A stretch of DNA of 64,000 bases, from contig NC_087067.1 in NCBI RefSeq assembly GCF_963678635.1, forward strand, positions 5,870,647-5,934,646. The letters run 5' to 3'. The notes beneath the pieces were generated by a model. That model did not search any database. It was not told the DNA's origin and saw only the letters and a list, made by a program, of their open reading frames with translations. The position numbers and the translations under genes were made by a program. This DNA is from Symsagittifera roscoffensis. Lineage: Eukaryota > Xenacoelomorpha > Acoela > Convolutidae. Positions 10,612-20,500 of this stretch are shown one piece after another. How positions within the stretch are numbered: position 1 is the stretch's first letter; the number at the start of each line of letters is the position of its first letter.

Positions 10612-11531
10612 TGTGACATTCGACCAGAATGGCCAAAATGCAGTCTCTGCAGAATTCGGTATTTTAGCAGCAAGCCTTCCGAATTGGCGATTTAGAACGG
10701 ATAAGGACGTTATTTGAACGATTAGCCAAACGGTGAAGGCTAGAAGATTCTGGAATTCTAATTTTTAAAAATTCGAATTATGACGTCATATTTCTGAGAA
10801 ACGTCAGAGACGGCCATTTTAGCTAAAATAGCAGAAAGAAACAGAACAACTTTTATCGGCGATTACGAACAGTACGAAATCGAGACTGAAAGACAACAAC
10901 GAACTACCGAACAGCAGAGGACGTTCCGAGTTGCAACTATTGTGCTGTTACAATAGTTGCAAGGCCGTTGCGAACAACGGTGAAGGGTAAAAACCAGCCC
11001 TCCGAGTTAGTGTGAACTCGACATTAAGAAGCTTGATTCACCGGATTCAAGAATCCGGAAGGGTCTCGGGACGTGAACTTTTATGAACTTGTACTGAATT
11101 TTAGCATCTTGTCATGTCCTGACTTGAATTTAACTGATATTTTGATTAGTTTTGACAAGGATGAGGTGCTAGGAGTTGGGGGAAAGGGTTGATCCATCTT
11201 CGATGGAGATGATGATTTTTATCTACTGAACAAAAACAATAGTAATATGATAAGTAGTAGCCCTGTTTTTAGGAGTGATCTCGTGGTCTGGGGATACAGA
11301 GACCCAGCCATGAGCTCACTAATTTTGCATGTAATTCAGTTAATTTGAGCGTTCTGGTCGAAGCCGGAGAACAGTAACGTTTTTGTCAGCCTGATGTAAG
11401 AAAGACCACCGAAAAGTACTGGCTTGGTAGAGACGGTGAAAAACATGCAAAGCTCTGTTTAGACGCTAGCCAGTCGTCTTAAGACTTAGTTTTGTTATCC
11501 GTCGATATGTATCTTCCGGGCGAATGTTACA
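10612..11531 (+). repeat. 5' LTR of element B (920 bp)
   Basis: It starts TGTGACA and ends TGTTACA, and repeats at 32808-33727 with no differences that I saw. It contains two tandem hairpins near 10931-10980 and a short CCATC/GATGG hairpin near 11194-11206. It also has a structured module around 10996-11073 whose pieces recur in the leader. No clear TATA box or AATAAA was found, so U3/R/U5 limits are not assigned. Confidence 0.95.
10931..10980 (+). promoter_or_regulatory. Two consecutive perfect hairpins in the LTR
   Basis: TTGCAACTATTGT (10931-10943) pairs with ACAATAGTTGCAA (10950-10962): 13 bp, 6-base loop. Two bases later CCGTTG pairs with CAACGG around CGAA (10965-10980). The 3' LTR repeats both. 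In the element A LTR the stems are conserved while a loop base differs, which argues for RNA structure. Position in the R region is a guess. Confidence 0.7.
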
Positions 11532-11543
11532 TGTATGTTTTTA

Positions 11544-11559
11544 TGGCGCTCCTGGGTGT
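11544..11559 (+). other. Primer-binding site of element B
   Basis: TGGCGCTCCTGGGTGT begins with TGG, the complement of a tRNA CCA end, and is shared with element C. It lies 12 bases after the LTR, unlike the usual 0-5. The implied tRNA 3' end (acceptor strand CAGGAGC, discriminator G, CCA) resembles tRNA-Asn; this is inferred from the general tRNA-Asn pattern. Confidence 0.65.
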
Positions 11560-14523
11560 TATTCGTTTTTAACATCATGACCGGCGGAACCGTTAACGAG
11601 CATTCCGCGCCGAGCGGATGCTCACATTAACGCCCTTATTAGGCCTAAACCGCCGGGGCGGAAGGGTAGTTCGGAACGCGGAGGCCTTCCGGATTGCCGT
11701 GAATAGTTTTTTAACCTAGTTAAGACCGAAAATTCACAAACCAGGAAGGGTGGGGGGATCGGCCGTCCCCTCGTCCCCTGAGTGGTTGGTGACCAAAAAC
11801 ACTTAAAGATATAAGTAAAACCAATCAAAAAGTAGTATAGTACCCAAGAAAAACAAAAAAAACATAAAAAATAACCGAAAAAACCAAAAACAGTAAAAAA
11901 GTAAAAAATCAGTAGAAATCATCCCCCCAGACAAGATGTGATTCAACCCCCCCGTTTGTTGTTGATAGATATATTGTTGTTACAGGCATTTATATCAGTC
12001 AGGATCGTTACGATCAATTTTGTGGCCCGTTTGTGAGGCTTGTACTGTAGGGTTATTTGAGCATTTAAGCACGTTAATGATAAATTGCGCTCAATCCGGA
12101 GGGGTCAGCTGATTTGCGCTCAATTCGGAAGGGTCTTGGGTGAAGACCGATCCGGCAAGCAAAACAAGGAACAACAGGAAGAGGCTCAACGACAACTACA
12201 ATCGACTGTTGGGTATCGTTAACAAGTTTTGTATCCCTTTTGGTACAAAAAGTAGGATAGTAATCTGTGGGGGGCTCGACAGTGCTGCACTGTAGTGACC
12301 CTTCACCGAACTGCGAATATCCGAGTTAAGCACCTTAATTCGGATAATAAACAAACCCGGAGGGGTATAGTATTACTAATATTATTATTCATATAGCCTA
12401 TATTAATAGTCATATATCGTTTTTCAGTGAAAGACAACGAAAACAGACCGGTTTTTAGGGTCAAAATAGCGATATTTTGATCCCCCCACAAGTCGCGATT
12501 TTTGAGATATCGATATTTTTTGAAACGGAAAAAAACGCTAAGTTAGTGTGTTACATCGTAACTGCACTACTGTAATAAGTAGAACCGGTTAACTTTAGTT
12601 CGGAAGTGGTTGGAACTAGTTTTGTACCAAAAACCAAATTTTCCCAATTTTTGATAGTAAGAAACACTAAAAATTTAGAAAATTTTTTGAAATTTTTGAG
12701 GTAGGACAGTAAAAATAGTTGTTCGGACAACGTCCACTAGTGAATCTACAAGTCTTAAAATCCGCTACCCGAAAGCCTTCCGGGTTGCAGAGAAATCGAA
12801 CATAACGTGTTTGATTTGGTGGATTCATCAATCCGGAGGGGTCCAGGTAGCATAGTTTTTCGCAAAATTTTTCTACAATAGCGTTTTAGATTGGGTCTTT
12901 TGCATTGAACTAGAAGAGTATAGGCCTTCTGAGCTCGGATCAATAATTTTTAGGTCGAAAGGACCAGATTTGCGGAAAAAGTTAGGCGGAACCTATAAGA
13001 GAGAAAATTTTTTGAGTTCGGAAAAAAGACGTTTTGGTTAATAACTTTGGAACTACTGATCATATCGAGTTGATCTTGGTACCAATAGATCAGAAATTAG
13101 CTGAGCTTACTAATAGGATCAGAAATTTTTCGGAAAAGGGAGAGAGAAAATTTTTTGAGATTGTTTTTAGCAAATTACACAAATCCGGAGGGGTACACCC
13201 TTCACGTTTTATAAATTTTTCTGAAAAACCCTTATACCTCTACCAAAAGTTGATAGCGATTGAACTAAGTAACTTAGGACAGTTCTAGACAAAGAGGGAG
13301 GGCTGAAGGCACAAGACAACCATAATAGAGTCGAAGTTAGGCAAGTGATAAGACCCTTCACCGTTAGTGTGAATTGTCAAATAAGTGCCTTAACTTCAAC
13401 CCGGAGGGGTCTAGGAAAGGACCCTATACCCTTCCCAGTTAATTCAAACAGCATAATAGCAACGCAGAACGTATCCGGAGGGGTATAAGCTGAAATTAAG
13501 AAAACTACAAAAAGCTACTTTGACAGAGCTAAGGGCTCCGAAGTCAGAGGGGTCCGAATCCGGAGGGGTCTACTTTCCACAAAACCGGAGGGGTCCGAAT
13601 CCGGAGGGGTCTTATAGTTGCTAATTCGGAGGGGTCCAAATCCGGAGGGGTCTACTATTAACTAACTCGGAGGGGTCCCAATCCGGAGGGGTCTATATTC
13701 TGACAGTCCGGAAGGGTCCTATTTGTGCCAATCCGGAGGGGTATTATTTTATTAAGGACTTAGGTAAACGAAAGAAAGACTAAAAAGCGAGAGGTATTAG
13801 GTTATTAATACACAGGCTAGGTATCAGTGACTGCACTGGTAACTTGCCTCTCAAAAAGATCCAGACTAATACAAAACAGGTCCGAACTCGGATATTCGCG
13901 ACACTAAGTTTAAATTAAAAAAGAGCGTGACTCATTGGTGTGGATTGAAACATAATACGTTTTTGGGGAAAGTGACTGCCCTGAGGATTTTAGTAGGTCT
14001 AGCTCGGGCAGTCCGAAGGCAGATAGGTAACACAGTACTCGGTGGGTGCAATAGACGCCCACTTGAGAAAATTACTGCCTTCAAAATTTTGTCTGTTTGG
14101 TGCAGCACCAAGCAGGGAAAGCTTTTTCTTTAAAAGACAGGTTCGACTATTGTACTGCGACCGACTAAGAGTACAAGACACATACGTTTTTTTTATATAT
14201 ACATTCATATTGTGTCAATATATATTTTTTTTGTTTTTGATTTTAAATCAACCTAAACTGTGCTTGATTGGGTAGTGAGTACACTATCTTTTAAATTGAC
14301 TGATAACATCATATTGTGCTAGTTTCCAGATCTTTGGACCGATAATCGGCTAGTGTGAATAAATTTTATACAAACTGTACACTGACAACATACAGGGATT
14401 CGTGGTCACTATTTAATAGAATCTGGTGAAATTTATTGTGTTGTGTCATTAATATTGTTAATAAAACTATAAGGTCTCTAACAATTGAGTCAAGAGTAGG
14501 CATAGGAAAGTGACAAATAAAGA
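11560..14523 (+). other. Long non-coding leader of element B with reiterated CCGGAGGGGT motif
   Basis: This is nearly 3 kb without a credible gene. The string (A/T)CCGGAGGGGT and close variants occur at least 15 times, sparsely from about 12094 and densely between 13540 and 13745, often paired as two copies joined by TCCGAA or TCCAAA. The reverse complement (CCTTCCGG) occurs at about 11683 and 12773 and in the LTR. Larger modules of about 70 bases (12292-12368, 12771-12842, 13350-13414) start with CCCTTC or CCTTCC and end with GGAGGGG, and resemble LTR 10996-11073. This suggests repeated RNA hairpins, perhaps for packaging or translation control. The last 750 bases are AT-rich with nothing recognised. 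Confidence 0.75.
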
Positions 14524-17500
14524 ATGAGTTTAGACAAGTCAAGGATACCAAAACGAGGTAATAGCTCTAGGAAATTCATACCTGAAAAGCAAAGAAAAAC
14601 GATGACCGATCGTTTTGTGGATTGGATCAAGCGAACCCGGTCCGATAAAAAGGGGACGGTTTCAGGCAGAATGGTTGAAACGAGAAGTCAAAAGACCTCA
14701 GAAGAGCGAAGAGAACTGTTAGAAGTGGAGGTCAATACGGACCATACCATGAACGACAACCAGGGAGTAAATGGACTGGAAGGGAGAGGCAGAAGGCTGG
14801 CGAGTGAATCTACTCCGGTAGAACTAGGCCATGATTTTGCCACTTCCACCGGGACGTTGGATCGAGAGGAGATGTCGGAACTGTCCGACATCTCAACTGA
14901 AGTAACGGCGACTAGAAGATCTCCGACAGACAACACTATGATGGCAGGCGGGATGGGGAAACAAACAACGTCATCATCATTCTCAGAAAGAATGAAGAAC
15001 ACCTTCGGAAACATCTTTCCATTCAGCATGGGAGGAGGAGCAGGAAACGATGGGGAGTCCCAGGAGGAAGAGGATGAAGAGGAGCAAGGGGCCTTTGGAT
15101 CTCAAGTCAGTCTCAATAGTTCGATCCAGGAGAGTGAGGCACACGTCGGAAGAGAGACTGGAACCATGGATAAATTTGGTGTAGTGACAACGATAAGCAA
15201 AGAGGCAAACACACCGGGCCAGTCGAAGGACTTCGCGATTAGGACAAGTTCGGAGCCACAACCTGAAGAGAGTAGAACCAGAGGGCTTGGCAACGCGTTA
15301 GCGGATCCTGAAATAGATAATGAAAAGACGTCAAGACAGAGAGTCAAGGCCCGGATCTCGACCAGCACGAAGCTACCTGGGACCGACAGAGTTACACCAC
15401 CACTAGTGACGCCACTCATGGATAACGGGGCAGCACTAGAGGAAGCCTTAAACAACATAGTGGGCAGTTTAGGAGAACAAAATGAACAGATGTCGATAAG
15501 GATGAGTGAACTAGAAAGAGCAGTTCACATTGAAAGAGAAAGTCTGCGGGAAGAAATAAACCGCAACAGACAAGAAGTTGACAGAAGCGAAAAACGCTTG
15601 AAAGAAAGAACGGACGAACATATGACGAGGAACTTGTCGCGAATGACAAGAGAAGCGGAACAGAGGGAGTTACGCTTAAGAGCCGATATGGAGAAGTTAA
15701 GAATTCAGCAAGAGCAGTCTCTTGGGTCTCTTGACACAAAGATAGACGCGATGATGGAGAGGCGAACGCAGGCTATCATGGATAGGTTGGACGGGCTACT
15801 AAGCAGCAAGAGTGGACCAAAAGAAGGAGAGCCGAACTCGGGAGGTCCCAGCAGGGAACCGAGGGTGAACTTCAATGAACATCAAAGGAGGAAGACAAAT
15901 GGATCCACTAGAGGCAGGGGCAGTTCATCAGGCTATGCCACAAGGGGTAATACAGCATGGGGCCCGAACAGTAGAGCAAGTTCAACGGGGAACAGACAAA
16001 CCTCGAACGAACGACCAACGCAAAGCACACATGCGACCGGGAGAAGCGATTCTGGCAACATGGGGCATACAAGCCCGAGGAGGAGTCACATGGGCCAAGC
16101 GGGAAACGCTCATGGTGATTCGGATTGTAGGGATGCACCGCACACAGGGCCTTCGACAAGGTGTGAGGACACTCAGGCGGGACACTCAAGGGATGCTACG
16201 GCAATGGCCACAGCATTTGAACCCCTGAACAGGTCTTTGGAGACATTCCTGACGCGGTTATCTAGAACCAATGAACGCAGTGAAAAGTCCAGAAGAGTCT
16301 TTAAGAAACCAAGATGCTACAAAGACGAATCTGATGGCTGTATTGATACCTGGATAGAGGTAATGAAGCTGCATTTCGAGGAAGAAGACTTGTCTGAGAG
16401 ACAGGAATGCAGCGCGCTCACCAGCAAATTAGAAGGGACAGCCCTGAACTGTGTCATGGCCAAGAAACAGTATCAACGTGACACTGCTGAGAAGATCTTC
16501 GAAATCTTATTAAACCGTTTCGGATCAGGGGTGCAGGGGCACCAGGCGATGATGCGCTTCGAGAAACGGAGGCAGCGGCAAGATGAAACTATAGACAAGT
16601 TTCTCGATGATTTGGAAATGCTGAGAAGACGCAGCCAACCGGATGAGTCAAATCGAAGGATGAACCTAGCCGTAGCCTCAAAATTCATCGATGGTGTGAA
16701 AAACGACGAACTTCGTACGATGCTAGCAACGCATTACACACCACTATCAACTAATGCGCCAACACCGGAGGAGTTGAGACTCAAATCGAAAGAGTATCTA
16801 TTGCTGAAACCTCCTTCGAGATCTGGATATTACAAGAACAATTATGGCAATTTTAACAACGGACCAGCGAACCAAGGGAACAATTGGTACAAACCGAGGG
16901 ACGATATGGACAAGAGACGCTCTTGTGCTAATTGTAGTTCGACAGACCATCATGTGTCAGCATGCCCAGCTTATAAACAAGGCATGAAAGCAATAGGCTT
17001 TAGCCTCGAGGACGAAGATGCGTCAGAGTTGGAACATGAGGATTTCATGAGAGGAGTAATTGCGAAATTCGGCCCGAGGTGTTTCTTTTGCAACTTGGAA
17101 GGTCATTTTAAATCAGACTGTCCACAATTCTGGGATGCAGTGGCAGACATCAAGCATCCAAGGCATGAAGAAGCTTTATCAGGAGTGAAAGCAAGCAAGG
17201 CTCGACTTTTAAACGAAGCAGAGGCACGCAGGAAGGACAAACCTCAAGAGCTGGCGGCAAAGAAAATGCAAGCGGTAACAGGAGAAGCATGTGAACCGGA
17301 ACCAGCAACTGCGGCCGATGACTTCAAGATCGATTACAAGGCAGCCGCAAAGGATGCTCTAAATAGAGTACAACAGGAATTGGTGACGAAAGAGATCGAA
17401 CAAAAAGTGAAACTTGAACTGGAAAATGAAAAGCTTCAGGAGCAACTGAATACCTTCGAAGCAACGGAGTTCGAGGAGACGAAAACACCAAGCAGTTTGG

Positions 17501-17592
17501 ATATGAAACTTAAAGTGATCTCCGGTAAGAGGTTCGGCATGGCGCCGCAGGGAAAGAAGATACAGTCGATAATCTCGTTCTATACGACATGA
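14524..17592 (+). CDS. Element B Gag (truncated Gag-Pro-Pol frame)
   Basis: The 1022-codon frame encodes the structural precursor that would form the cytoplasmic particle. Residues 1-590 are low-complexity and charged with a coiled-coil section (about 310-430). Residues 592-700 form the capsid-like retrotransposon Gag core (DGCIDTWIEVMKLHFEE, then MMRFEKRRQRQDETI). Two CCHC knuckles for RNA binding follow: CANCSSTDHHVSAC at about 801 and CFFCNLEGHFKSDC at about 851. The frame is normally continuous with protease, as in element C. Here it runs into a deletion at 17578 and ends four codons later (FYTT then stop). The stop overlaps the ATG of the next frame as ATGA, which could permit reinitiation by chance. 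A second ATG at 14671 (MVETRS) matches the MVSTRS start in element C and may be the real start. Confidence 0.85.
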   Translation: MSLDKSRIPKRGNSSRKFIPEKQRKTMTDRFVDWIKRTRSDKKGTVSGRMVETRSQKTSEERRELLEVEVNTDHTMNDNQGVNGLEGRGRRLASESTPVELGHDFATSTGTLDREEMSELSDISTEVTATRRSPTDNTMMAGGMGKQTTSSSFSERMKNTFGNIFPFSMGGGAGNDGESQEEEDEEEQGAFGSQVSLNSSIQESEAHVGRETGTMDKFGVVTTISKEANTPGQSKDFAIRTSSEPQPEESRTRGLGNALADPEIDNEKTSRQRVKARISTSTKLPGTDRVTPPLVTPLMDNGAALEEALNNIVGSLGEQNEQMSIRMSELERAVHIERESLREEINRNRQEVDRSEKRLKERTDEHMTRNLSRMTREAEQRELRLRADMEKLRIQQEQSLGSLDTKIDAMMERRTQAIMDRLDGLLSSKSGPKEGEPNSGGPSREPRVNFNEHQRRKTNGSTRGRGSSSGYATRGNTAWGPNSRASSTGNRQTSNERPTQSTHATGRSDSGNMGHTSPRRSHMGQAGNAHGDSDCRDAPHTGPSTRCEDTQAGHSRDATAMATAFEPLNRSLETFLTRLSRTNERSEKSRRVFKKPRCYKDESDGCIDTWIEVMKLHFEEEDLSERQECSALTSKLEGTALNCVMAKKQYQRDTAEKIFEILLNRFGSGVQGHQAMMRFEKRRQRQDETIDKFLDDLEMLRRRSQPDESNRRMNLAVASKFIDGVKNDELRTMLATHYTPLSTNAPTPEELRLKSKEYLLLKPPSRSGYYKNNYGNFNNGPANQGNNWYKPRDDMDKRRSCANCSSTDHHVSACPAYKQGMKAIGFSLEDEDASELEHEDFMRGVIAKFGPRCFFCNLEGHFKSDCPQFWDAVADIKHPRHEEALSGVKASKARLLNEAEARRKDKPQELAAKKMQAVTGEACEPEPATAADDFKIDYKAAAKDALNRVQQELVTKEIEQKVKLELENEKLQEQLNTFEATEFEETKTPSSLDMKLKVISGKRFGMAPQGKKIQSIISFYTT
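17578..17584 (+). other. Deletion junction with 7-base filler (protease and RT start lost)
   Basis: Compared with element A, bases equal to A 84-1576 (1493 bp) are absent and replaced by TTCTATA. The net loss of 1486 bp shifts the frame. It removes the whole aspartic protease and the N-terminal part of the reverse transcriptase up to MIEPSKSPW. Confidence 0.9.
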
Positions 17593-20500
17593 TAGAACCC
17601 TCGAAATCACCATGGGCTTGCGGAGTAGTAATGGCGAAAAAGAAAGGGGGGCAGCTTAGATTTTGTTGCGACTTTCGTTACTTGAACGCGGTAACGATTA
17701 AAGATGCGTACCCGATACCGCGAATAGACGAGAGCCTATCTAAACTTGGTGATGCCAAGTTCTTCACCACACTGGACTTGGGTTCTGCCTTCTGGCAGGT
17801 CCCTCTGCGAAAGAAGGACAGAGAGAAAACCGGATTCGCGTGCGAATTGGGATTGTACCAGTGGAAGAGGATGCCCTTCGGCTTGTGCAATGCGACAGCA
17901 ACTTTTCAAAGGCTGATGGCTCAGGCTTTGACAGGAGTGACCAAAAAGTACGGGAACCTCTTGATGTGCTACGTGGATGACGTAGTCATAGCGACACCGA
18001 GCCTAGAGGATCACATTGATCGGCTCGATGAGGTCTTCGGATGTATGAAAAGAGCAGGCTTGAAATGCAAACCATCGAAATGTGAAATCCTTAGGGATTC
18101 GATCAAGTACCTGGGAAGAATGGTGGACAGGCATGGTGTGAGGCCAGATCCGGACGCAGTGGAAGCAGTGTTGACATGGAAAGCTCCGAGAACGGACACA
18201 CAGCTCATGAGCTTCCAAGGGTTTGCCAATTACTACCGAGAATTCATTAAGGGATACGCGGACAAAGTGTATCCGATGCAGAAGCTGATGCGCAACAAAG
18301 GGAAGAAGTTCGAATGGAACGATGAAGCACAAGTTGCTTTCGAGAACATAAAGCGGGAACTGTGCGAAGCGCCAGTGCTAGGCATGCCTACAGAAAAGGG
18401 CATGTATGTTCTTGACACGGACGCATCGGTGGTGGCCATCTCAGGAATCTTGCATCAAGAGCAAGAATGGAACGGAAGAACAGTTCTCCGTCCCATTGCA
18501 TACGGCAGCAAGGTCCTGAGTGACACAGAGATGAAATATGGCGCACCAAAAGCAGAAATGTTTGCAGTAGTTACCTTCGTGGAGAAGTACCGTGCATACT
18601 TGGGGAGCGCTCCCTTCAAGTTACGCGTGGACAACAGAGCGTTATCCTGGTTGAAGACCTACTCGATGGATCAGAGTTATATTGGTAGATGGATAGTCAG
18701 ATTGGATGGCTACCATATGATAATCGAACATAGGATGCGTGATAAACATCAGAATGCTGACAGTCTCAGCAAGAAAACTGAGTTCTATGAAAGATTGGAG
18801 CAGAAGCAGGCCAATCAGGCGGAAGTAAAGGAGGGATTCTCGTTTCTGGACAAAGAAACTTATGAAGCGCTTCCCTTAACGAGATGGTTGGATAAGTCTG
18901 GACATCCAATTCCAGGGCATCCTGAGTTACCTGTAGAGAAAGCAGCTGAGATAAAGATCCTGTCCAAGGAGGATCCAGTCCCCTTAGATTTGTTGCTGCG
19001 CTCGAACCTGGTCCAGCAAGAACTCTCTCGCATGAATATAAACAGCCTCTCATTATTGGATAAAACGGTGCAAGTCACACCACAAGTAATGCGGATGCTG
19101 GGTGGATTGTTAGAAAGAGAAGTGACCAGAGATGACCCCGAGTGGACGGCAGCAGTGGCATCGCTAACAGTCAGTAAGAAAGTGAAGATCATGCCGTCCA
19201 GACAACAGCACGAAGAGAACAAGAGGGATTGTAGGACAATAGTTCAGCAACTAGTATCCTCAATATCCCAAGAGATTTTAACCAGTACTTCTTACGGACG
19301 GAAAGAACAGGGGAGCAGCAAGCGAAAGAAAACCGTCACCTTTGTAGACCGGGAAAAAGAGGGTGAAGAGGTAGAACAAAATCTGCTGCAAGACTATTTG
19401 TCCGGGGAGAGGGATGAGGAGAAAAACCAGCAATCACAAGATCAACACCCGGGACAAGTGAATTTGTCCGGGGAGTCCGAGATAGACGAGAAAATTCCTG
19501 ATGAGAAACAGGACCTAGAGAACAAAGTTTTGTCCGGGGAGTTCAGATGGATGCGAAGGAAATACGGACATGATCTGGAGGAGCGTGCAGTCTCCAGCAC
19601 AACACCTTCGACGGATGATAAGTCAGAAAGCTCGAGAATGAACACCTGTTCAGACAGGGATTCGACCTCGGGATCAGAACTGTCAGAACTGGCGATACAC
19701 ACGCTACTAGTGGAAACTCGGGCGAGAAACCTGGACAGAGAGGTGTACCAGGATCCTGACAGTGATCGCTACCTAATACCAAGCGAAAGAGTCTTTGACA
19801 ACGCAGCGGATGACTTAGAAACGATAGCGGTATCGAAACGTTCGATAAGCCTGTTGCCGCAGAAAGAGGTAGTCAGGACTGATCTTCAGCCGTTTCAACA
19901 AGAAACACAACCGTTGGCGAAGATTTGGTGCGTTAAGATGGAAGAAGACACACATCAGCCCAACGAGCTGAACAGTCAGATGAGAGTCATGAAGACGTAC
20001 TTGAAGGCGAGATACAGACTCTCGGACCTTCTAAGGGCGCAGAGAAATGATCGCATGACAAGCAACCTAAAAAGGTGGATAGAAGACGGTGCACCTGACA
20101 AAGGTGACCTGGAAGAAGACAGCTATAGGATCCTGAGACAATACTTCATGCAGAAGGAGGGGAGATTATATCTGAACAAGGACGGGATCGTGGCTTGCAG
20201 GAGAAGAGAAGAAGACAAGGTCTTATACAAATATAACGCGATAGTGTTGCCGCAACTCTATCAGACAGAACTATTATTCAGGTCGCATGATCAGATGGGC
20301 CATCAAGGGATCGACAAAGTGTATCAGAGGATCCTGAAGCGCTTTGAGTGGCCTGGGATGAAAAAGGCATGCGAAAAATGGGTGACAGCATGTCTGTCAT
20401 GCCAACAGGTCAAGGATCCTAGGAAGTTGCGATTTCCTTTACAATCAATTGAGTCGTCTGAATTCAACGAGGTGGTGCAGATAGATCACCAGAAGATATG

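Noticed and set aside
13034-13288. 84-codon frame in the element B leader
   Set aside because: Not conserved in element C, low complexity and interrupted by the reiterated CCGGAGGGGT motif; probably chance.
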